NCBI GenBank assembly: GCA_027314795.1
Contig: DAHVAE010000015.1
Location: 1 to 12,760, forward strand
Length of the DNA stretch: 12,760 nucleotides
DNA from: Candidatus Saccharimonadota bacterium
Lineage (GTDB): Bacteria > Patescibacteriota > Saccharimonadia > Saccharimonadales > UBA4665
Direction: 5' to 3'
Under the pieces are notes generated by a model that worked only from the letters and a program-made list of their open reading frames with translations, searched no databases and was not told the DNA's origin. Each line of letters starts with the position of its first letter. The first letter of the stretch is position 1. This document shows positions 7,164-12,214 of this stretch, one piece after another. Both the position numbers and the translations under genes were made by a program.

Positions 7164-7170
7164 AAAGGAG
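7164..7170 (+). promoter_or_regulatory. Strong Shine-Dalgarno that fixes the flavoprotein start
   Basis: AAAGGAG sits 5 bp before the ATG at 7176. An in-frame GTG at 7170 overlaps the last base of this element and so cannot be the start it serves. Confidence 0.8.
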
Positions 7171-7175
7171 TGATC

Positions 7176-7703
7176 ATGAATTCTAAATATAATTCAAAAA
7201 ACAAGAAAAGCGATCTTCCTCAACGCCAACAAAGAATTTTTGATTTTATTAATAGTCAAGAAGCTGGGGTGCTAGCTTGCGTAGACCCCAATTGCGAACC
7301 ACACGCAACTGTCGTTTATTACTTGATCGATCCTAAAGATTTTAGTATTTCTTTTCTAACAAAGGTTGAGACTAGGAAGTACGATAACTTAATGCGTAAC
7401 AACCATGCATTTATGGTTGTTTTTGATGTTGCTAGCCAAACAGTTGCTCAAATTATTGGCGAAGCTAAAAAGTTTACGAATGCAGATAGAATCAATGAAC
7501 TGGCTGCTCGGTTTACAAAAACTAGCTTAAAAGTGAGTAAGGGTAAAATTGCTCCGATCTCAAAGCTTGAACAGTCGGAATACGTTGGTTTTAAAATCAC
7601 ACCTAAACAAATTAGGATTGCATTTTATAACACTTCAAAAGGTGGTGACTATAAAGCCTTGTTTGATACTATTGAGTCTTTTGAGTTAAAACCTGGTTAC
7701 TAG
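7176..7703 (+). CDS. Pyridoxamine 5'-phosphate oxidase-like split-barrel flavoprotein
   Basis: This 175-residue cytosolic protein has the PNPOx-like FMN-binding split barrel. Residues 18-27 are the leading helix (RQQRIFDFIN), then strands at 31-36 and 44-50 (AGVLACVD, ATVVYYLID), then LTKVETRKYDNLMRNNHAFMVVFD (61-84), the usual T-x-x-x-R-K-x-x-N-L-x-x-N phosphate and flavin region, and strands at 87-97 (QTVAQIIGEAKK). The C-terminal part ends with FKITPKQIRIAFYNTS. Members reduce or scavenge with FMN or F420, or bind heme; which of these applies here cannot be told, and it is probably not a true PdxH because the family is broad. Its stop codon interlocks tail to tail with the Crp/Fnr gene through a shared CTAG (7700-7703). 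An upstream Crp/Fnr-type site suggests control by that regulator. Confidence 0.75.
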   Translation: MNSKYNSKNKKSDLPQRQQRIFDFINSQEAGVLACVDPNCEPHATVVYYLIDPKDFSISFLTKVETRKYDNLMRNNHAFMVVFDVASQTVAQIIGEAKKFTNADRINELAARFTKTSLKVSKGKIAPISKLEQSEYVGFKITPKQIRIAFYNTSKGGDYKALFDTIESFELKPGY

Positions 7704-8350
7704 AATTGCTCGCCAGCTATTTTCTCAAGGGTTTTGATGTTTTTTACCTTAATACCTTGTGGGCTAATAACCACTAACCCTTCAGTTTTTATTTTCTTCA
7801 TCTCACGACTTACGGTTTCTCTCGTCATACCTGCACGTGCTGATAGATCGACTTCACTTATATCTAAATCACAACTACCATCCTTGTTCATTGAACCAAA
7901 GCGGCGACATTCAATAAGTAGCTCATAAAGTATCCGGCTTTTAGCTGAGCCGGACATTAAATGAACCATACGACTTAATAAACCTTCCATACCTCGATAA
8001 ACACGACTAACTAGGTCGAATAAAACATCCGGATTGTCTTTAATAAATTTCAAAGCTGCATCAACTGGAACTATAAATATGTCTGCCTGAGTTTCAGTTT
8101 TGTAAAAGTATTTATTTGGCAAATGGTTAATAGCTTCAGAAATTGGGAAAAAAGCTGGTGGCTTGAACAAGTTAACAATAACCTCTTCACCACGATATGA
8201 AACATCGTACATCCTCACCCTGCCTTTAATAATGTAGAAGACGTGTTCTGGGGTTTCATCAGCAAAGATAAGTATTTGTCCTTTTGGATATGACCGCCTT
8301 GGATACTTAGAAAACTCTTTAAAAATCTTGACCTCTACAGCTGATGGCAT
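7700..8350 (-). CDS. Crp/Fnr family transcription regulator
   Basis: The protein has 216 residues from the ATG at 8350 (a GTG at 8353 is the alternative). Residues 20-120 form the cyclic-nucleotide-binding-type beta roll (KGQILIFADETPEHVFYIIKGRV), followed by the long dimer helix. The C-terminal winged helix contains DLSARAGMTRETVSREMKKI, whose T-R-E-T-V-S-R recognition helix keeps the Arg-Glu-Arg triad that reads the TGA half site in Crp and Fnr. There is no N-terminal cysteine cluster, so it is not an oxygen-sensing Fe-S Fnr. The arginine and serine that hold cAMP phosphate are not evident, so the effector is unknown. A TATAGT -10 at 8364-8359 places the transcript start within a few bases of the start codon, and no Shine-Dalgarno is present. 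Two matching DNA sites lie at 7114 and 9124. Confidence 0.85.
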   Translation of the reverse strand: MPSAVEVKIFKEFSKYPRRSYPKGQILIFADETPEHVFYIIKGRVRMYDVSYRGEEVIVNLFKPPAFFPISEAINHLPNKYFYKTETQADIFIVPVDAALKFIKDNPDVLFDLVSRVYRGMEGLLSRMVHLMSGSAKSRILYELLIECRRFGSMNKDGSCDLDISEVDLSARAGMTRETVSREMKKIKTEGLVVISPQGIKVKNIKTLEKIAGEQF

Positions 8351-8358
8351 CACTTTTT

Positions 8359-8364
8359 ACTATA
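8359..8364 (-). promoter_or_regulatory. -10 box of the Crp/Fnr gene, near-leaderless
   Basis: TATAGT (8364-8359, minus strand) would start transcription at about 8352, between the GTG at 8353 and the ATG at 8350. No -35 of quality is seen at the right distance, so the call rests on the -10 and the lack of a ribosome binding site. Confidence 0.35.
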
Positions 8365-8429
8365 GCAGAAAACAATTCTTATTCTTAAATGCTTTGTTTT
8401 AATGAATCTAAGTCTAATACCGCTGGGTT

Positions 8430-8769
8430 TTAAGCCGCTAATTTAACGCCCTCAGGCTGTGGGATTCTTCGAAGGTACATATTGGCACTTTCTCTTAGGA
8501 AATAGTGGCGTTTGCTTTTGGCTTCTTCTTTTTCCTGGTGCTCGGCAGTAACTTCGAGTACACCGTTATCAATAGAAACTTTAACATCATCCTTATTAAA
8601 GTTTGGTAGAAAAACTTGGCTAACTAACTTACCATGCTCTTCATATATATCCATCGGCATAAGATCAATATGGGCAGTAAAAGGATTTAGGTTATTGAGC
8701 CAAAAATCTATCAATATCTTCATCCAAATCGAACAAACTTCGAAGTGGGCTTACTCTAGTGAGTTGCAT
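8430..8769 (-). pseudogene. hsp20: Hsp20 small heat-shock protein, frameshifted and C-terminally short
   Basis: Hsp20 chaperones hold unfolding proteins through an alpha-crystallin domain. Translation should begin at the ATG at 8769, which has GGGAGG 8 bp upstream and overlaps the previous gene by 14 bp; it reads MQLTRVSPLRSLFDLDEDID, a typical Hsp20 N-terminus. That frame hits TAA at 8694-8692 after 25 codons. The crystallin domain continues in another frame: PMDIYEEHGKLVSQVFLPNF, then DNGVLEVTAEHQEKEE and HYFLRES to IPQPEGV. Removing one T from the T5 run at 8706-8702 joins the two frames smoothly (IDRF-WLNNLNPF). The domain then stops at GVKLAA, lacking the final strands (normally F-x-N-G-V-L-x-I) and the I-x-I tail. 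The ATG at 8723 in the second frame has no ribosome binding site. It could be a pseudogene, a homopolymer sequencing error, or programmed slippage. Confidence 0.75.
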
Positions 8770-8980
8770 ATCTATATCCTCCCTTCAGATAATGTCCTGA
8801 TGATCGATGGCCAGGTTTATCTTGCTGCCAACCTCGATGTTTAACTTCCCGTTTTAATGTTCGCCAACGACGTACCTGAAGAGCTTTAGCTTTACCCTCC
8901 CAGTCGTGGCTAATTTCATAATATAAGTCGTCTAAATCCCAGGTTTTATCGTTAGTTATGTTGAAATTGCTTACCTTCAT
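8756..8980 (-). CDS. Trp-rich basic small protein of unknown function, upstream of hsp20
   Basis: I do not recognise this 74-residue protein. It is soluble, with an acidic first third (WDLDDLYYEISHDWEGK) and a strongly basic remainder (QVRRWRTLKREVKHRGW, then HRSSGHYLKGGYRYATH). Four tryptophans fall at 14, 28, 39 and 51, and a helix at about 28-47 is likely. The basic half suggests nucleic-acid or ribosome contact, but that is only inference. The start is firm: AAAGGAGG ends 8 bp before the ATG at 8980. Its stop codon overlaps the ribosome binding region and start of hsp20 by 14 bp, so the two proteins are made from one message and may act together in stress. Confidence 0.7.
   Translation of the reverse strand: MKVSNFNITNDKTWDLDDLYYEISHDWEGKAKALQVRRWRTLKREVKHRGWQQDKPGHRSSGHYLKGGYRYATH
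8778..8783 (-). promoter_or_regulatory. Shine-Dalgarno that fixes the hsp20 start at 8769
   Basis: GGGAGG (8783-8778, minus strand) lies 8 bp before the ATG at 8769, inside the end of the upstream gene. The alternative ATG at 8723 has no such element. This decides that the ancestral hsp20 frame starts at 8769 and is broken downstream. Confidence 0.8.
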
Positions 8981-9011
8981 TAATCACTCCTCCTTTAGAA
9001 ACATTGTTATT

Positions 9012-9047
9012 TTATAGTTTTGCTTTGTTAGTTTTCGTCATATCCAT
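9012..9047 (-). CDS. 11-codon leader ORF with a strong ribosome binding site
   Basis: The ORF reads MDMTKTNKAKL and ends in TAA at 9014-9012. GGAGGG (9060-9055) stands 7 bp before the ATG at 9047, as strong as the site of the following gene, which begins 31 bp after this stop. Such a short, lysine-rich, well-initiated ORF in the leader of a chaperone message could be a regulatory leader peptide or simply open the mRNA for ribosomes. The coding case rests on the ribosome binding site alone. Confidence 0.4.
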   Translation of the reverse strand: MDMTKTNKAKL

Positions 9048-9093
9048 ATACCTACCCTCCGTTTACACCTTTTAATTTGGCTGACTTAAACGT

Positions 9094-9124
9094 AGCTAGC
9101 CATGATATGATGCTCCATGTAGCT
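9094..9124. promoter_or_regulatory. Imperfect inverted repeat at the promoter of the leader/hsp20 unit
   Basis: AGCTA-GC-CATG (9094-9104) pairs with CATG-TAGCT (9116-9124), giving nine pairs with a 2-nt bulge and an 11-nt loop. It surrounds the predicted -10. It could be an operator or a hairpin in the 5' leader. It does not match the CIRCE element bound by HrcA. Confidence 0.35.
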
Positions 9125-9129
9125 GTGAT
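9102..9129 (-). promoter_or_regulatory. Promoter of the leader/74-residue protein/hsp20 unit
   Basis: On the minus strand ATCACA (9129-9124) and TATCAT (9107-9102) are 16 bp apart, matching 4/6 and 5/6 of the sigma70 consensus. Transcription would start near 9095, leaving about 48 nt before the leader ORF. Confidence 0.4.
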
Positions 9130-9139
9130 TTTACTCAAT
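9124..9139. promoter_or_regulatory. Second Crp/Fnr-type site, upstream of the hsp20 unit
   Basis: TGTGA-TTTTAC-TCAAT has the TGA-N6-TCA core; its left arm is the canonical Crp half site and its right arm (TCAA) is Fnr-like. The centre is about 36 bp before the predicted start of transcription and overlaps the -35, near the place where class II activators bind. Confidence 0.35.
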
Positions 9140-9177
9140 AAAACACAAAAACATTCATAACTTTATGCTTATTTAAC

Positions 9178-9444
9178 CTAATCTTGCGGACTTAATAGCG
9201 ATTCTTTAGGTGTTTTGTATGCTTCGCGAATTAAAAACTTTAGCTCTTCTGACGATGTTAATAAATCCTCTGCATTTCCAAGAACTTTATCGACTGAAAA
9301 TAGCTTCAAGAAATCAATCATGAACTCATCGACTACTCCAGCCCGTACTCTTTCTATGACGGTAATAACATCAAAGGATACGGTCCAGCAGTTTTTTGCT
9401 AAACGCTTAATGTTTATTGCTCTAGGTAAATCTTCTTCGTACAT
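9178..9444 (-). CDS. 88-residue helical protein of unknown function
   Basis: I do not recognise this protein. It is soluble, mostly helical by composition, with a basic patch early (NIKRLAKNCW, 11-20), a hydrophobic middle (FDVITVIERVRAGVVDEFMI, 24-43) and an acidic end (ALEU-type helix with AEDLLTSSEELKFLIREAY, 58-76). The frame opens upstream at a GTG (9507), but GGAGG at 9455-9451 stands 6 bp before the ATG at 9444, so that start is chosen; it gives MYEEDLPRAI. It is divergent from the cupredoxin-like gene and separated by a stretch with inverted repeats. It shares the strong Shine-Dalgarno style of the hsp20 unit but has its own transcript. Confidence 0.65.
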   Translation of the reverse strand: MYEEDLPRAINIKRLAKNCWTVSFDVITVIERVRAGVVDEFMIDFLKLFSVDKVLGNAEDLLTSSEELKFLIREAYKTPKESLLSPQD

Positions 9445-9503
9445 TAACAACCTCCGATGAATATAATTATCGCCTATTAACAGGTATATTTCGTTGACGA
9501 TAA

Positions 9504-9528
9504 TCACCGATATAAGGTGACAATTGTC
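9504..9528. promoter_or_regulatory. Cluster of inverted repeats between divergent genes
   Basis: TCACC (9504-9508) and GGTGA (9516-9520) are perfect arms around 7 bp, and they abut the perfect palindrome GACAATTGTC (9519-9528). TTGTCA within the latter (minus strand) resembles a -35 for the 88-residue gene. An operator controlling one or both divergent genes is plausible. Confidence 0.35.
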
Positions 9529-9583
9529 TTACATGTACGTAATTCAAAAAGATGGTAGTTAATGTCTTTAGGTTAGGTAGATA

Positions 9584-9589
9584 TATAAT
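9584..9589 (+). promoter_or_regulatory. -10 box of the cupredoxin-like gene
   Basis: A perfect TATAAT lies 33 bp before the ATG at 9622. No clear -35 is seen at 16-18 bp. CAAGG at 9607-9611 may serve as a weak ribosome binding site. Confidence 0.4.
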
Positions 9590-9621
9590 ATAAGCAGCGG
9601 GTTAAGCAAGGTTATAAGAAT

Positions 9622-10413
9622 ATGACTAAGAAACTACAAGCTATAATTTTAACGCTTGTTGTTGCTGGCCTGATGGTAGACATCGGCATGTATTCAATAA
9701 CTCATCATACTCAAGCTGAAAGCCCAATAAGTTCAGTTTCTAACATCCATATAACTCCTATAACCTCCAAAACTAACTCTACGACTAATAATCCTACCCG
9801 CACTTCTAATGTCATAATATATTTCGATAACTACGGCTTTGATCCAAATATTGCAACAATACCGGTTGGTACACTAGTTACCTTTAAAAATATCTCTACC
9901 AAAGGCTCTCTGACATTGGCTCAAGTCGATTGGACGGGCCGTTTTATATATAACACGTCGCTTGACCTCGGAGTAATAAATGAAGGTCAATCAAAATCCT
10001 TCACGATTAATGAAGATGGGGTGTGGCAATACGAAGGCAATCACAATCCATCATTAAGAGGAGAGATTGCTGGCGGTTCGACTTTATCTATACAACCTTA
10101 CATGTATCCCAATAGCACAGTCACTACTTCTAGCTTAAATATGCAGTACAATGCCTATGGTTTTATGCCTAACGAGATTTCTGTGCCCGCAGGAACAACC
10201 ATTAAGCTAACTAATGATGTAGATAAAAGCCAACCAGGTCCCAGCCTTTTTCAGGAGTCTCCGGCCGATGTAATTAAAAATTCTGAACTGAATATTGGCC
10301 TATTGCAAAAGAAGCAAAGTAAGTCGTTCGTTATCAATACTCCAGGTACTTACTTGCTTGAAGATGCCTATCAACCATCAGCCAAAGGACTAGCTCAAAT
10401 TACTGTTAACTAA
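9622..10413 (+). CDS. Secreted tandem cupredoxin-fold protein without copper ligands
   Basis: This 263-residue exported protein has a signal peptide or N-terminal anchor at 1-32 (basic start, hydrophobic core, T-Q-A|E) and a Ser/Thr-rich linker to 63. Two related beta domains follow: 64-157 (YFDNYGFDPNIATIPVGTLV) and 172-263 (MQYNAYGFMPNEISVPAGTT). Each has the cupredoxin pattern Y-G-F-x-P-N-x-x-x-x-P-x-G-T and a late N-E-G/K-K-Q-S-K-S-F strand. In blue-copper relatives the closing loop is Y-x-C-x-x-H-P-x-M-x-G. Here it reads YEGNHNPSLRG and LEDAYQPSAKG, so the Cys and Met are absent from both loops and the histidine position is Asn or Gln. It keeps the fold, as the EfeO-type cupredoxin-like domain often does, but probably does not bind type 1 copper. 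A structural or binding role outside the membrane is inferred. Confidence 0.75.
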   Translation: MTKKLQAIILTLVVAGLMVDIGMYSITHHTQAESPISSVSNIHITPITSKTNSTTNNPTRTSNVIIYFDNYGFDPNIATIPVGTLVTFKNISTKGSLTLAQVDWTGRFIYNTSLDLGVINEGQSKSFTINEDGVWQYEGNHNPSLRGEIAGGSTLSIQPYMYPNSTVTTSSLNMQYNAYGFMPNEISVPAGTTIKLTNDVDKSQPGPSLFQESPADVIKNSELNIGLLQKKQSKSFVINTPGTYLLEDAYQPSAKGLAQITVN

Positions 10414-10883
10414 TACGCTTAAACTACTTTCGTCTCTGATAAAGTTTTAGGTCTATATTTAACCATCAAAGTCTTAAGTCCGTTTTGTCGACCGTAGCAG
10501 GAAATAAATAGAGTTTAACTTATTTCTTTGAGTCAATCCTTGTCATTAAGTCAGTCGCTACTTTTAGTAACAGGGCATCAAATGTCATAGCAGCCCAACC
10601 TTTTAGCCTGGGTGATTAATTTTGGTACTTCGGCTTAATTCTGAACTTGATGTGTTGCTAAAGTTCAAGACAGCTATTATTGCTATTTCTCAAGAGATAG
10701 CCTATGCTAAACAGTTTCTTAGTGAAGCTGGTTCAGTATCTGCTTTTGTTCAACTGTAACAGTGATTTTATTTCAACCACTGACAGCACTTCTATTATTT
10801 ATTAACCATCTATATCAATATGAGGGATACGCCGGGGGTTAAATACTGAATAATTAAACTTGGCCACACATGACGCTTGTTAT
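10414..10883. other. 470-bp stretch with ORF scraps only
   Basis: No complete gene, tRNA or convincing terminator is visible. Two short frames look like coding remains: a plus-strand frame of 47 codons (10616-10759) with an amphipathic run including AIIAISQEIAYAKQFLSEAG, and a minus-strand frame of 22 codons (10588-10520) reading FDALLLKVATDLMTRIDSKK. Neither has a ribosome binding site. The stretch is best read as decayed accessory DNA. Confidence 0.4.
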
Positions 10884-11144
10884 CTACTTATATAGTTGAC
10901 TATGAGTGCCGACAGTTGCTAGAAGTGCAACATCTTTACTGATGGGTCTGTAGTGTATTCGCCAATCACCACCAAAGCTGATGGAGCGATAACCTTTCCA
11001 CCCACCAGTTAATGGGTGATGGTATAGGCTTTTATGATACGGTTCAGCTTGAAACAGCTTTAAAGCAGCTCTTAGGCGTTTTTCTTGGGCTGCTGGTAAC
11101 TTTATTACCTGTTTCTGAAAGTTTTTATGATAACGAAGATTCAT
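10884..11144 (-). CDS. RelE/YafQ-type mRNA interferase toxin
   Basis: This 86-residue protein has the RelE/ParE fold: NLRYHKNFQKQVIKLP as strand and helix, two helices to about 33, then LTGGWKGYRSISFGGDWRIH (45-64) and ATVGTHSQLYK (76-86). It keeps the YafQ-like catalytic set D60-W61, R66, H81 and an aromatic at 85 (Tyr, Phe in YafQ). Such toxins cut mRNA in the ribosomal A site when released from antitoxin. The ATG at 11144 lies 9 bp after the stop of a RelB/DinJ-like antitoxin frame that is damaged at its N-terminus. The toxin shows no disabling change, so this is an apparently intact toxin with a compromised antitoxin. Confidence 0.85.
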   Translation of the reverse strand: MNLRYHKNFQKQVIKLPAAQEKRLRAALKLFQAEPYHKSLYHHPLTGGWKGYRSISFGGDWRIHYRPISKDVALLATVGTHSQLYK

Positions 11145-11153
11145 GCTTAGCTT

Positions 11154-11402
11154 TTAAGCTGTCTTTTCAAGATGCTCAAACATTGCATCAACTGAATCAA
11201 ACTCAGGAGATATATTTTTGCCTGTTTTAAGGTCTGCTTCAACTTTACGCATAATCTTCTCTAAATAAGGAGTAGGCTCTAGGGAAGTAGTCAAGATTAT
11301 CTTACGGTCCCTTAGGGCCTGTTTAACAAGCATATTAACAAAAGCAGTAGTTGATACACCTAATTCAGCAGCATTGGACTGCGGTTAGTTTATTGTAGCG
11401 AT
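11154..11402 (-). pseudogene. RelB/DinJ-type antitoxin, N-terminus broken
   Basis: From 11384 down the frame encodes 76 residues typical of the family: AAELGVSTTAFVNMLVKQAL (helical part of the RHH), then LTTSLEPTPYLEKIMR and a toxin-binding tail ending FEHLEKTA. Upstream, in the same frame, the codons at 11402-11388 read ATC-A-T-I-N, where a family start M-A-T-I-N would be expected, with GAGGGAG (11418-11412) at 9 bp; ATC stands where ATG should be. A TAA at 11387-11385 follows at once, and the rest of the RHH beta strand (some 8-12 residues) is missing. Only the internal ATG at 11333 could start a 59-residue product without the DNA-binding part. That fragment could still wrap the toxin. Loss of autoregulation is likely. 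Confidence 0.7.
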
Positions 11403-11429
11403 TGCTTAACACTCCCTCAAAAACACTAT

Positions 11430-11573
11430 CTAATAGACTGCGTAGTTCCTAGGCTTCAAGTAGATGGTGAAAAGTTAGCTTATCGGCATAAAGAACCATT
11501 TGGTGCTATTAAAGATAAGGTGGAATCTAAAGATTGGCAAGCCGTAGTGCAAGATAATGGAACTACTATGTAG
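11430..11573 (+). pseudogene. C-terminal fragment, possibly of a serine recombinase
   Basis: A 47-codon stretch ending in TAG reads VVPRLQVDGEKLAYRHKEPF and then a short charged tail. The frame is open from 11364, but upstream codons overlap the antitoxin and look non-coding. The pattern of a basic strand, a Tyr, then K-E-P-F and a tail resembles the very C-terminus of large recombinases found in Patescibacteria and other bacteria; this is from memory and weak. No start codon or ribosome binding site exists, so it is a remnant, truncated at its 5' side where the antitoxin damage also lies. It ends 8 bp inside the convergent vapC2. Confidence 0.35.
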
Positions 11574-11943
11574 ATAGAAATTGCTTTTCTAGCGGCTTAT
11601 CAAACGTTTCAAGTCCCAACTTCTCTTTACGAGCCCTTGCTAGCAAGTAGCAATCGGCAAAATCCAGCTTTGTACCTTTTAGCAAGCCAGCTACTTTTAA
11701 TACCACGCTTTCATTCTCGTACCTAAAAGCTTCTGTTCGACTGATTAATTGAAGTGCCTCATTTGTTTGGTTACGATCACGCCCAGTACTTCGAAGAATG
11801 TACACAATTTCGGCGACAATCACATCTGTAACTAGTAAGCTAACAGATTCGGCTTCTTCAATCAGTTTCTCAGCTTTTGGACTTAGATTATCATCATCAC
11901 CCAATAGCCATCTCATTATAATGTTAGTGTCAATTAACTTCAT
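11566..11943 (-). CDS. vapC: VapC-type PIN-domain toxin ribonuclease
   Basis: This 125-residue PIN domain carries D5 (LIDTNIIMRW), E45 (VAEIVYIL), D94 and D97 (KLDFADCYLLA) and D115 (ETFDKPL), the full acidic set. The N-terminal IDTNxxxRxL and the D-F-A-D-C-Y-L motif are typical of VapCs paired with AbrB-type antitoxins. Its ATG lies inside the end of the antitoxin gene (14-bp overlap), so the two are translationally coupled. The 3' end overlaps the convergent recombinase-like remnant by 8 bp. It should be a site-specific endoribonuclease; the target is unknown. Confidence 0.88.
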   Translation of the reverse strand: MKLIDTNIIMRWLLGDDDNLSPKAEKLIEEAESVSLLVTDVIVAEIVYILRSTGRDRNQTNEALQLISRTEAFRYENESVVLKVAGLLKGTKLDFADCYLLARARKEKLGLETFDKPLEKQFLST

Positions 11944-12181
11944 ATTTTTTAGCTAATTCACTACCAATAGATAGCTCTCTCTTAGAGGGTTTATCTTCAA
12001 ACGTTGGATTATTTAGCAAGGCACGAACCTCAGATAAATCTTTGGGTGCCGTTATAACTATCTCATCTCTATCATTGATCTGTAATGTGGCTTTACCAAC
12101 CCTATCAAGACCAAGCTTGTTACGGAACTCCTTAGGGATAGTGATCTGACCTTTACTAGTAATACTATATGTGTAGCTCAT
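11930..12181 (-). CDS. vapB: AbrB/SpoVT-type (MazE-like) antitoxin
   Basis: This 83-residue protein begins SYTYSITSKGQITIPKEFRN, the signature of the swapped-hairpin AbrB DNA-binding domain (T-S-K-G-Q-I-T-I-P). Residues 45-83 form the tail that blocks the toxin (LSEVRALLNN, then KRELSIGSELAKKY). The open frame extends to 12238, but the promoter and operator lie there, and the predicted transcript starts at 12181-12182, so the ATG at 12181 is the true start. There is no Shine-Dalgarno sequence, as expected for a leaderless message. It overlaps vapC by 14 bp. Confidence 0.87.
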   Translation of the reverse strand: MSYTYSITSKGQITIPKEFRNKLGLDRVGKATLQINDRDEIVITAPKDLSEVRALLNNPTFEDKPSKRELSIGSELAKKYEVN

Positions 12182-12214
12182 ACAACCAAGTATACTTAAG
12201 TAATACTTGGTTGT
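12182..12214. promoter_or_regulatory. 12-bp-arm palindromic operator of vapBC2
   Basis: ACAACCAAGTAT (12182-12193) and ATACTTGGTTGT (12203-12214) are perfect arms around a 9-bp spacer that itself contains ACTTAAGT. A further half-like TTACTTGG occurs at 12223-12230. The palindrome begins at the base next to the vapB2 ATG and covers most of the promoter, as expected for autorepression by an AbrB-type antitoxin complex. Confidence 0.75.

Noticed and set aside
8342..8352. TGATGGCATCA near-palindrome at the Crp/Fnr start as an autoregulatory site
   Set aside because: The half sites are 5 bp apart, not 6, and the symmetry comes largely from the overlapping start codons.
9094..9124. CIRCE heat-shock element
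   Set aside because: The arms do not match TTAGCACTC-N9-GAGTGCTAA.
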